A stretch of DNA of 35,734 nt from an uncultured Eubacteriales bacterium. Lineage in GTDB: Bacteria > Bacillota > Clostridia > Christensenellales > Aristaeellaceae. The notes beneath the pieces are model-generated. The model was given only the letters and a program-made list of their open reading frames with translations. It had not been told where the DNA came from and did no database searches. Positions within the stretch are counted from its first letter, which is position 1; each line of letters opens with the position of its first letter. The position numbers were made by a program, and so were the translations under genes. The stretch spans positions 1 to 35,734 of the forward strand of contig ONRC01000005.1 in assembly GCA_900320085.1 (NCBI GenBank). The letters are read 5' to 3'. Below, in pieces: positions 24,492 through 31,902 of this stretch.

Positions 24492-26777
24492 ATGGCAAAA
24501 ACAGCGGATGTATATTTCAAGGTCGATCCCTGGAAGGTGATTGAAGAAGGCTTCGATCCCGCCTATTCCCGGGTCAGCGAATCGGTATTTTCCCTGGCCA
24601 ACGAATCCATGGGCGTGCGCGGCTGCTTTGACGAGGGCGGCACCGTGGACAGCCTGCGCGGCGCGTACACCAACGGCGTATATGATATAGAACCCATCGG
24701 CAAAAGCTACCGCGGCATCATCGACAAAACCCATTTCATGATCCCCTCCGCCGAATGGCTGATGACCGAAATCGTTGTGGATGGGGAGAAGCTGGACCTG
24801 GGAAGAGTACAATTCCGGGATTTTCGGCGGGAGCTGGACATGCGTGCCGGCACGCTGACCCGCGCCTTGATCTGGCGCACCGCGTCCGGCAAGGAGCTGC
24901 GGCTCACCTTTCTGCGCTTCCTGGATATGGAGCACCGGGAGCGGGCCTATCAGCGCGTCACGCTGGAAGCGCTGAATTTTTCCGGCGCGGTGAAATATTC
25001 CACGGGCCTTTCCTTTGACGTGACCCATGAGGGCTACGGCAAATGCTATTGGCAGCCTCCCCGCATCGAAACGGAAAAGGGCTGCCTGATGATGCAGGCC
25101 AGGACCCTCCGCTCTCATCAGGAGGTATTCGCCGGGGCGCTGGTGAATCTGCCTGACAGCGCTGAAATCTGCACGGAAGAAAAAACAGCCCGCCTTTGCG
25201 CTGCGCTGCAATTGGAGCAGGGGAAGCCCCTTTCTGTGGACAAGCGGGCGGTGATCCTCTTTGACGGGCAGACCCGGGAAGCCCTGTGGCAAAACGGATT
25301 GCAGGCTTTGGATGACAGCCGGAAAACCTCCCTGGATACCGCCCTGCGCGCCCAGCGCAAATATTGGGACGCCTACTGGCGCACGGCGGATATTGAAATC
25401 GAAGCCGCCGGGGAGGACGCGGCGGCAGAGCAGCAGGGCATCCGCTTTTGCAGCTTCCAGCTGGCTCAGACCTACAATGGCGGCAGCATGCGCCACAACA
25501 TCGGCGCCAAGGGTCTGACGGGCGAAGTCTACAACGGCCACGCCTTTTGGGATACCGAAGCGGGCTGCCTGCCCTTCTATCTGTTCACCAATCCCGCAGC
25601 CGCCAGGGATCTGCTTCTGTTCCGCTTCAACACCCTGCCCCAGGCCCTGGAGCGGGCCCAAATGCTGGATTGCCAGGGCGCGTGCTATCCCATCGCCACC
25701 CTGAACGGTCAGGAGGCGTGCTCCCTGTGGCAGCACGCCAGCCTGCAATTGCAGCCCAGTACGGCAGTGGCCTATGGCATCTGGCATTATGTGCAGGTGA
25801 CCGGGGACGAAGAATTCCTGTGGAACTATGGCGCGGAAATGCTGCTGCAAATCGCCCGGTTCCTGGTCAGTCGGGTGGAAAAGGGCGGGAGAACGGGCAA
25901 GTACGGCTTCTTTGGCGTAATGGGCCCGGACGAATTCCACATGATGGTGAACAACAACGCCTACACCAACTACATGGGGATGCGCACGCTGCTATACGCC
26001 GCCGATGCCCTCCGTCAGATGCGGGTCAAAAAGCCTATCGCCTACGCCGCGCTGGCGGACAAAACCGCCCTGACGGACACTGAACTTGCTCAGTGGCAAA
26101 GCATTGCCGATCAGATGTATATTCCCATGGACGAAACCGGGCTGATCGAGCAGCACGATGATTATTTCAATCTGCCCCATACGGACATCCATGCCATCCC
26201 CATGTCCCATTTCCCGCTGTACGATCACTGGTCCTACGACCGCATTTACCGCTCGGACATGATCAAGCAGCCCGACGTGCTGATGATGCTGTACCTGTGC
26301 AATTCGTCCTTCTCCGCCCAGGTGAAGCGGGTCAACTATGAATTTTACGAGCCCCGCACCATCCACGAATCCTCCCTGTCCCCGGCCATTCATTCCGTGC
26401 TGGCGGCGGAGCTGGACAAAATGGAGGAAGCGATCCGCTTCTTCGGCTTCGCCACCCGGCTGGACCTGGACAACTATAACCGCAACACCCGGGAAGGCCT
26501 GCACATCACCAGCATCGCGCTGGCCTGGATCAACATCGTGTATGGCTTCGCCGGCCTGCGCAGCGACGGGAAGCAGCTTCGCTTTGCCCCGCGCCTGCCA
26601 AAGCGCTGGAAGAAGCTGACCTTCTCCATCCTGTACCGGGGCCGGGTCATCCGCGTGTGCATGGACGGTGAAGAAACCGGCTTCGTCCTCACCCAGGGCG
26701 AACCCCTTGCCCTGCAAGTTTATGATCAAACCTATACGCTGACGGAGGAAGAACAATTCATTTCCCGGCTGCAATAA
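24492..26777 (+). CDS. GH65 family disaccharide phosphorylase (first copy)
   Basis: A 761-residue cytoplasmic enzyme of glycoside hydrolase family 65. It has the N-terminal beta-sandwich (about 1-270), a helical linker, the (alpha/alpha)6 barrel with AFWDTEAGCLPFYL (substrate/active site), GPDEFH with predicted general acid Glu481, KQPDVLMMLYL and the phosphate loop HESSLSP, and a C-terminal sheet. GH65 phosphorylases cleave alpha-glucobiose links with inversion to beta-glucose-1-phosphate. The stretch YPIATLNGQEACSLWQHASL resembles the maltose/nigerose-type clade rather than kojibiose-type, which is only a motif impression. Ribosome site AAAGGTGATGGC is modest. It follows the permeases. Confidence 0.93.
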   Translation: MAKTADVYFKVDPWKVIEEGFDPAYSRVSESVFSLANESMGVRGCFDEGGTVDSLRGAYTNGVYDIEPIGKSYRGIIDKTHFMIPSAEWLMTEIVVDGEKLDLGRVQFRDFRRELDMRAGTLTRALIWRTASGKELRLTFLRFLDMEHRERAYQRVTLEALNFSGAVKYSTGLSFDVTHEGYGKCYWQPPRIETEKGCLMMQARTLRSHQEVFAGALVNLPDSAEICTEEKTARLCAALQLEQGKPLSVDKRAVILFDGQTREALWQNGLQALDDSRKTSLDTALRAQRKYWDAYWRTADIEIEAAGEDAAAEQQGIRFCSFQLAQTYNGGSMRHNIGAKGLTGEVYNGHAFWDTEAGCLPFYLFTNPAAARDLLLFRFNTLPQALERAQMLDCQGACYPIATLNGQEACSLWQHASLQLQPSTAVAYGIWHYVQVTGDEEFLWNYGAEMLLQIARFLVSRVEKGGRTGKYGFFGVMGPDEFHMMVNNNAYTNYMGMRTLLYAADALRQMRVKKPIAYAALADKTALTDTELAQWQSIADQMYIPMDETGLIEQHDDYFNLPHTDIHAIPMSHFPLYDHWSYDRIYRSDMIKQPDVLMMLYLCNSSFSAQVKRVNYEFYEPRTIHESSLSPAIHSVLAAELDKMEEAIRFFGFATRLDLDNYNRNTREGLHITSIALAWINIVYGFAGLRSDGKQLRFAPRLPKRWKKLTFSILYRGRVIRVCMDGEETGFVLTQGEPLALQVYDQTYTLTEEEQFISRLQ

Positions 26778-26825
26778 AAGAAATCCGCCTGCCATAGCGC
26801 GGGCGGATTGCCTTTCATGCCATTC

Positions 26826-27146
26826 ATCTTCTAAAAAATATTAAACACTATGTTCCCAAGCATGGATTTATAGCCAACTTAGAGGAGACGCTGGGGGCTG
26901 CGCGCCCCCAGTTCCGCAGCCTCAAACGGCGCAAGTCCGCTTCATGCGGACATTGCTTGTTTCGGCTGATCTCACCGCCGATGAGATTCCCGCCACAGGC
27001 GGTCATCGGCGGTTCGTCCTGCACCTGGCGAAATATCGTAGTTGAGGTAAGCGGACAAGTTCCGCCTGGTGCAGGTGCACGAGGGCCGCGCAGGCCCTCG
27101 CCTCGTCGTTATCCTTCACAACATGACTGTTATGATTTTAGAAGAT
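26826..27146 (-). repeat. Structured element, shortened inverted copy
   Basis: Terminal inverted repeat ATCTTCTAAAA (26826-26836) and TTTTAGAAGAT (27136-27146). Read on the minus strand, 27065-26862 is nearly identical to 34306-34530, and 27125-27060 matches 33959-34030, while about 300 bp of the middle is missing. GGGGGCTGCGCGCCCCC is a strong hairpin at 26893-26909. It fills the gap between the two GH65 genes; no other gene is seen. Confidence 0.85.
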
Positions 27147-27167
27147 AAAAAGTACCAGGAGGAAACC

Positions 27168-29333
27168 ATGAGCAATTGGGTATTGGAAAAGCGCAGTTTT
27201 GATTCCAAGGAAGCCGCAGCGGACGGCAACCGTTTTTTGTGTGCCAACGGGTATATGGGTTTGCGGGGTGTCGTGGAAGAAGCCGGGCCGTCTTTGTTCC
27301 CCGCCGTCACCCTGGCGGGGGTATATGACCAATATCAGGACCGTTGGCGGGAACCGGTGAACGCGCCCAACAGTCTGTTCATGCAGCTGTCTTTCAACGG
27401 CCTGGCCATGACGCTGGGAGAGACGGAAGCGGTCAGCCATTGCCAAACGCTGGATTACCGCCACGGGATTTTTCAGCGGGAAACGGATTTCGGCCCGGTG
27501 ACGGTCAGCAGCCAACGCTTCGTATCCATGGCGGAAACCCATTTGCTGGCGGACCGGTATGAAATGCGCTTCCGATCGGACGGGGAAATGACGCTGATAG
27601 CGGGCATTTCCACTGACATCTGGGACATCAACGGCCCCCATTTGTTTGATTGGCAATTTCGCGCGGGGGAAGCGCTGTCGGCTTGGGCGGTCACGGGAGA
27701 AAAACGCATTACTGTTGCCGCCGCCCAATGCGTCAGCCTGGATTTTGAAGCGGAAGAAACGGTGGAGCAGAGAGCGTCCGGCCTGTTTCGGGTGCTGAAG
27801 CGGAAAGTGAAAGCGGGGGACACGCTGACGGTATCGGTATTCTCCGGGGTGTATACCTCCCTGGATGACGCCGACCCCGTAAAGGCCGCTGAACGACTTA
27901 GCCTGCAGGCGAAAGAAAAAGGCTTTGCCGCCTGCATCCGGGCCCATCGGGATGCATGGGAAACGATTTGGGAGCGCTGCGAAATCGTCACGGAGGGGGA
28001 CGAAGCCGCCGCCCTGGCCCTGCATGCCAGCCAGTACCATCTGAACTGCATCGCCCCGCGCCACGCGAAGAACCTGTCCATCCCCGCCCGGGGTCTGTCG
28101 GGGCAAACCTATAAGGGTGCGATCTTCTGGGATTCCGAAATCTTTTTCTTCCCCATGTTCGTGTATACCCAGCCGGAAATCGCAAAATCGCTCCTGCGCT
28201 ACCGCATCGAAACGCTGTCCGGCGCGTTGAAAAAAGCGGCGGAATACGGCTATCGCGGCGCCTTTTACGCCTGGGAAAGCCAGGAGGGCGGGGAAGAAGG
28301 CTGCACCAATTTCAACGTGGTGGACGTGTTCACCCACCGCCCCGTGCGCACCTATTTCCGGGACAAGCAAATCCATATCAGCGCGGACATTGCCTACGCC
28401 CTGCGCAGCTATTACGATATTACAGGCGACCGGACGCTGCTGAAAGACGGCGGGGCCCGGGTGATCCTGGAATGCGCCCGCTTCTATCTGAGCCGGGCCA
28501 ACGGCCATGTGGACAGCGAGCAGGCGGACTTTGCCGATGTGATTGGCCCGGACGAATACCACGAGCGGGTGACCAACAACGCCTTTACCAATCGGATGAT
28601 CCGGCACTGCCTGGAAAGCGCCCTGCTGCTGAAGGACATTTTTGCCGATCAGCCGGAGGCATTTACCGCTCTCCTACAGGAAATGGAGTATGAAAAGGAT
28701 TGGCAGCTGCTGCCCGCGCTGCTTGGCCGTATCCGGGAACCCCGGGTGAAAAACGGGGTGGTGGAGCAGTTCGACGGTTACTTTGATTTGGAGGATTGCT
28801 TCCTGGACACCGTGCGCTCCCGGCTGTGCGATCCCCGGGAATACTGGGGCGGCGACCATGGTGTGGCGGGCACCACGCAGATCATCAAACAGGCGGATGT
28901 GATCGCCATGATGGCGCTGTTCCCGGAGGCGTTCACCGATCCGGAAATCGACGTCAACTGGCGCTATTACGAGCCCCGCACCGAGCACGGCTCCAGCCTG
29001 TCCGCCTGCATGTACGCCCTGACCGCCTGCCGTGTCGGGCGGCTGGACGAGGCCTGGGATTTGTTCATGCGCACCGCCAATATTGATGTGGTGGGCGGCG
29101 GCAAGCAGTGGGCCGGGGAAATCTACATCGGCGGCACCCATCCCGCCTCCAACGGCGGGGCCTGGATGATCGCCGCCCTGGGCTTCGCCGGGCTGCGGAT
29201 GAAAAACGGAAAGCCCGAAATCCATCCCAATCTGCCCAAGCAGCTGAAGCGCCTGCGCTTCCCCATCATTGCGGGCGGGGAAAGGCTGATGGTGGAGGTC
29301 ACTCCCGAAGGCGGGAAAATCGTTCAGGCATAA
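27168..29333 (+). CDS. GH65 family disaccharide phosphorylase (second copy)
   Basis: A 721-residue cytoplasmic GH65 enzyme. AIFWDSEIFFFPMFVYTQPE, GAFYAWESQEGGEEG, GPDEYHERVTNNAFTNRM with predicted general acid Glu463, TTQIIKQADVIAMM and the phosphate loop YEPRTEHGSSLS are all canonical. Its YAWESQEGG stretch differs from the corresponding part of the first copy, so the two probably cleave different linkages and are not a simple duplication. The ATG at 27168 follows AGGAGG; an upstream in-frame ATG at 27069 lies inside the repeat element and is rejected. A palindromic repeat starts 11 nt after the stop codon. Confidence 0.94.
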   Translation: MSNWVLEKRSFDSKEAAADGNRFLCANGYMGLRGVVEEAGPSLFPAVTLAGVYDQYQDRWREPVNAPNSLFMQLSFNGLAMTLGETEAVSHCQTLDYRHGIFQRETDFGPVTVSSQRFVSMAETHLLADRYEMRFRSDGEMTLIAGISTDIWDINGPHLFDWQFRAGEALSAWAVTGEKRITVAAAQCVSLDFEAEETVEQRASGLFRVLKRKVKAGDTLTVSVFSGVYTSLDDADPVKAAERLSLQAKEKGFAACIRAHRDAWETIWERCEIVTEGDEAAALALHASQYHLNCIAPRHAKNLSIPARGLSGQTYKGAIFWDSEIFFFPMFVYTQPEIAKSLLRYRIETLSGALKKAAEYGYRGAFYAWESQEGGEEGCTNFNVVDVFTHRPVRTYFRDKQIHISADIAYALRSYYDITGDRTLLKDGGARVILECARFYLSRANGHVDSEQADFADVIGPDEYHERVTNNAFTNRMIRHCLESALLLKDIFADQPEAFTALLQEMEYEKDWQLLPALLGRIREPRVKNGVVEQFDGYFDLEDCFLDTVRSRLCDPREYWGGDHGVAGTTQIIKQADVIAMMALFPEAFTDPEIDVNWRYYEPRTEHGSSLSACMYALTACRVGRLDEAWDLFMRTANIDVVGGGKQWAGEIYIGGTHPASNGGAWMIAALGFAGLRMKNGKPEIHPNLPKQLKRLRFPIIAGGERLMVEVTPEGGKIVQA

Positions 29334-29343
29334 AAAGGCATAA

Positions 29344-29562
29344 AAAAGCCTTCCCCTCGCAGGGGAAGGTGGCAGGCGCGGAACCAAGTTTGAGAACGTG
29401 ATCCAGTCAATTCGCGCCTGACGGATGAGGTGCTCCTTTTCCTAACATGTTCATATTGCAGCAGATGAATTCACCTCATCCGAGCCGCGCGAATTCTCTT
29501 GACTTCTCTTGCCTGCTTTGTTCCGCGCGGCCCACCTTCCCCTGTGAGGGGAAGGCGTTTGG
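29344..29562. repeat. Multi-palindrome repeat, copy D, between converging genes
   Basis: Same orientation as copy A, with the TCAGGCGCG-type stem (first arm GCAGGCGCGGAA) and the GCCGCGCG stem. It occupies nearly all the space between the converging GH65 and lacI genes. The outer arms end in runs of T on either strand, so it probably works as a two-way terminator. The CACTTTAA ends of copies B and C are missing. Confidence 0.88.
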
Positions 29563-29576
29563 TTTTTGGGGAATAT

Positions 29577-30596
29577 TTATTTCTCTGTTACGTTCCTGAC
29601 GCTGCCGCGCTCCACGAGCCTTACCGGCAGGATGATCTTTTTCTGTTCCACTTCCTCATGCCGAAGCTGGGATAAAATCATATCGGTTGCCAGAATACCC
29701 TTCTGGTCGGCGTCCTGGTGCACGGTGGTAAGGCCGGGGATGGTCAATTGAGACAGGTAGTTGTCGTCAAAGCCCACAATGGATTTATCCCGGGGAACGT
29801 TTACGCCGCGTTCGCTGAGGCCCGCCATGATGCCCGCGGCCAAAATGTCGGCGGAGGCGAAGATGCCGGTGATTTCCGGCTTTTCGCTGAGTTGGCGGCC
29901 CAGCTTTTTGCCTTCCTCCACGGTGATTTCCTGGGTGAACACCAGGGAGGGATCAAAGGCTACGCCATATTCTGCCAACGCCCGGCGGTAGCCCTGCAGG
30001 CGCTGGTCGATCACGCCGCCGGGACGGATGGAGGGCGAGGTAAAAGCGATCGCCCGATGGCCGTTTTCCAATAGATGCTTCGTGGCCAGGTAGCCGCCCT
30101 TTTCATCCTCCAGGCCCACGCTGTACACGTCGGGATGGTGCACATAGCTGTCGATCAGCACGAAGGGAATGCCCAGGTTCAGGGTGGCGGTGAAGAAATC
30201 ATCCTGGAACATGCCGGTCAGCACCAGCCCGGCCAGGTGCCAGCTGCGGCTGATGGCTTCCAGCGCGCCCGCGTCCTCTACGGCACGCACCATCACGTAG
30301 TACCCTTCCTCCCGCGTGCGCTTTTCGATGCTTTCCACGAAAGCGCTCAAAAAGGGGTCGCCCATGGTGCTGCCGGTGTTCTGGGGCGTCAGGTGGGTGA
30401 TGACCCCGATGATGGAGGAATGATCGTTGGCCAGGGAACGGGCTGACATGCTGGGCACGTAATGCTCCCGCTCGATGATCTCCCAAATTTTCTTCACCCG
30501 CTCCGGCGACACCCGGCTTTTCCGGTTGTGCACCACGTTGGATACGGTGGTAATGCTCACGCCCGCTTCCGCGGCGATGTCCTTTAGTGTGACCAT
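29577..30596 (-). CDS. LacI family transcriptional regulator
   Basis: A 339-residue repressor. The N-terminal headpiece is VTLKDIAAEAGVSITTVSNVVHNRKSRVSPERV (about 2-34) with hinge helix near PSMSARSLAND, followed by a periplasmic-binding-protein-like sugar domain (IGVITHLT, GLVLTGMFQ, GYRRALAEYG, GIFASADILAAGIM, SIVGFDDNYLSQLTIPGLTTV). The ATG at 30596 follows CTGGAG; the longer frame would include its promoter. It is the only regulator in the carbohydrate locus and therefore the probable ligand-sensing repressor of the three identical-core operators. No such operator is seen at its own promoter. Confidence 0.95.
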   Translation of the reverse strand: MVTLKDIAAEAGVSITTVSNVVHNRKSRVSPERVKKIWEIIEREHYVPSMSARSLANDHSSIIGVITHLTPQNTGSTMGDPFLSAFVESIEKRTREEGYYVMVRAVEDAGALEAISRSWHLAGLVLTGMFQDDFFTATLNLGIPFVLIDSYVHHPDVYSVGLEDEKGGYLATKHLLENGHRAIAFTSPSIRPGGVIDQRLQGYRRALAEYGVAFDPSLVFTQEITVEEGKKLGRQLSEKPEITGIFASADILAAGIMAGLSERGVNVPRDKSIVGFDDNYLSQLTIPGLTTVHQDADQKGILATDMILSQLRHEEVEQKKIILPVRLVERGSVRNVTEK

Positions 30597-30663
30597 ATTG
30601 ATTCTCCAGACGGATGGATTCGCGTGCGCGGACGGAAATGATTTCCGGCAGCGCAACAGGATC

Positions 30664-30692
30664 AGTATACCTAATTTTCCAATTTGCTGCAA
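30664..30692 (-). promoter_or_regulatory. Promoter of the lacI-type gene
   Basis: On the minus strand TTGCAG (30692-30687), 17 nt, TATACT (30669-30664). Confidence 0.7.
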
Positions 30693-30760
30693 TACTTTTT
30701 TGGAATCGTTTGATGGGCGCAAGAGAAAAGAAGCATTAACTCACGAAGGATTCTATCATA

Positions 30761-30862
30761 TGTAGGGGCGGATATCATCCGCCCATCCTGTAAATCGTTA
30801 CGTTCCTTTCATTTATTTCTGCAAACAATTTTCCCTACGGGCGGATGATATCCGCCCCTACA
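30761..30862. repeat. 102-bp palindromic element, related to the interior of 15832-16050
   Basis: A perfect 24-bp inverted repeat (30761-30784 and 30839-30862, TGTAGGGGCGGATATCATCC... with complement) with a 54-nt spacer. The arms match the inner repeat at 15898-16003 almost exactly but the outer CAGGGCTATCG ends are absent. No target duplication found. Confidence 0.85.
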
Positions 30863-30918
30863 ATCGTTGGTTTCTAACTTATAGTACTCCCTTAATGTCA
30901 TGACTCCCTGTCGTTTGA

Positions 30919-30959
30919 CAACAAAAGCGGGGGCTCAGCCGTGCTGCCCCCGCTTGTTG
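30919..30959 (-). terminator. Terminator of the CBM-like gene
   Basis: CAACAAAAGCGGGGGC, 11-nt loop, GCCCCCGCTTGTTG; on the minus strand the stem is followed by TTTTGTTGT. Begins 14 nt after the stop codon. Confidence 0.8.
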
Positions 30960-30972
30960 GGTCAAATTGCTA

Positions 30973-31701
30973 TTATTCCATTGCAGCCAGGTATTCCTGG
31001 ATGGGCAGTTCCCAGGCCTTGCCGGTTTCTTCGGCGGTCAGGCCGGCCAGGATGGTTTCGCCGCTGGTAGCGTCGATGGGCGCCACGGGATCGGAGAAGG
31101 AGATTTCATCCAGCCAGATCACGTTCTTGGCGAAAGCGTAGAAGTGGAAGGCGTTGGTCATGCCCGGGAAACCGGAGGCTTCCAGGTCGATCACCAGATC
31201 CTGCCATTCGGTGGTGATGGTGGCTTTGCTGCCGTCGGCCAGCACCAGGTCGCAGAAGCGGGCGGAATAGAATTTGGAATCTTCGGGATGCCAGTACATG
31301 ATCAGCTTGGTTTCTTCGCCGCCCTCAGCGCCCTTGATGCGGACGTGCAGGTACTTGCAGTAGGAGATGCCGTCCAGGGCCCACATGTTCACGGCTTCAC
31401 CCCAGTTGCCCATCCAGTCGGCGGCATGGGCGAAGTAGTCGGCTTCGTCGTCGTAGTCTTCGGGGTCGAAGGCCTTGGGGCGATAGTCGATCTTGATGGC
31501 GCCGTCTTCATTCTTGGCGCGCAGGTTGGCCCAGTTGTCCCACCACATGTTCACGCCGTTAGGCGCCAACTCGGGCTTGGAATTGGGGTCGCGGTCGTCA
31601 AAGTTGTCCCACAGGAAGCTCACGGTTTCTTCTGCCAGAACGGGCGCGGCCACAGCCAGCAGCATCATGGCGGCCAGGACGATAGCAAGGAACTTTTTCA
31701 T
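30973..31701 (-). CDS. Secreted carbohydrate-binding-module-like protein
   Basis: A 242-residue protein with a signal peptide (about 1-23, ending APVLA/EE). The mature part (FLWDNFDDRDP, IKIDYRP, YLHVRIKGAEGGEETKLIMYW, WQDLVIDLEASG, NVIWLDEISFSDP) looks like a beta-jelly-roll of the CBM11/CIA30 kind; the WLDEISF strand and aromatic residues suit sugar binding. The C-terminal tail is short and has no sorting signal or second domain. AGGAGG precedes the ATG. It has a perfect consensus promoter and a LacI operator, divergent from the hydrolase gene. Function is an inference from fold and context. Confidence 0.7.
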   Translation of the reverse strand: MKKFLAIVLAAMMLLAVAAPVLAEETVSFLWDNFDDRDPNSKPELAPNGVNMWWDNWANLRAKNEDGAIKIDYRPKAFDPEDYDDEADYFAHAADWMGNWGEAVNMWALDGISYCKYLHVRIKGAEGGEETKLIMYWHPEDSKFYSARFCDLVLADGSKATITTEWQDLVIDLEASGFPGMTNAFHFYAFAKNVIWLDEISFSDPVAPIDATSGETILAGLTAEETGKAWELPIQEYLAAME

Positions 31702-31727
31702 GGTCATCCTCCTCAAGATGTTTGTAT

Positions 31728-31745
31728 AGGTTTAACGCTAAACCT
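31728..31745. promoter_or_regulatory. LacI-family operator 2
   Basis: AGGTTTAACGCTAAACCT, the most symmetric of the three sites. It lies 13 nt past the -10 box (31759) of the CBM-like gene, in its early leader. Confidence 0.88.
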
Positions 31746-31758
31746 ATCATTTGTGCTC

Positions 31759-31787
31759 ATTATAGCACCTCGTGGGCAACCTGTCAA
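31759..31787 (-). promoter_or_regulatory. Consensus promoter of the CBM-like gene
   Basis: On the minus strand TTGACA (31787-31782), 17 nt, TATAAT (31764-31759), perfect in both boxes. Confidence 0.95.
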
Positions 31788-31825
31788 GTATGGGAAATAA
31801 ATTTCCGAAAATTTTTATTTTGCTC

Positions 31826-31854
31826 TTGTTCTTTTCGATGGAGGGCGGTATAAT
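31826..31854 (+). promoter_or_regulatory. Promoter of the beta-helix hydrolase operon
   Basis: TATAAT (31849-31854) is perfect; the -35 at the proper 17-nt distance is TTGTTC (31826-31831), a weak match. The operator at 31860 follows immediately. Confidence 0.7.
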
Positions 31855-31859
31855 AGAAT

Positions 31860-31877
31860 AGGTTTAACGCTAAACTT
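31860..31877. promoter_or_regulatory. LacI-family operator 3
   Basis: AGGTTTAACGCTAAACTT overlaps the predicted transcription start of the hydrolase operon and has the same 16-bp core as operators 1 and 2. Confidence 0.88.
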
Positions 31878-31902
31878 TCCAAACGCGGAAGGAGGACGTC
31901 AG

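Noticed and set aside
24465..25940. 491-codon minus-strand frame opposite GH65-1
   Set aside because: Runs antisense to a canonical GH65 gene; no start signal and no recognisable domain.
27069..27167. Upstream start for GH65-2
   Set aside because: Lies in the repeat element; the ATG at 27168 has AGGAGG and matches the usual family N-terminus.
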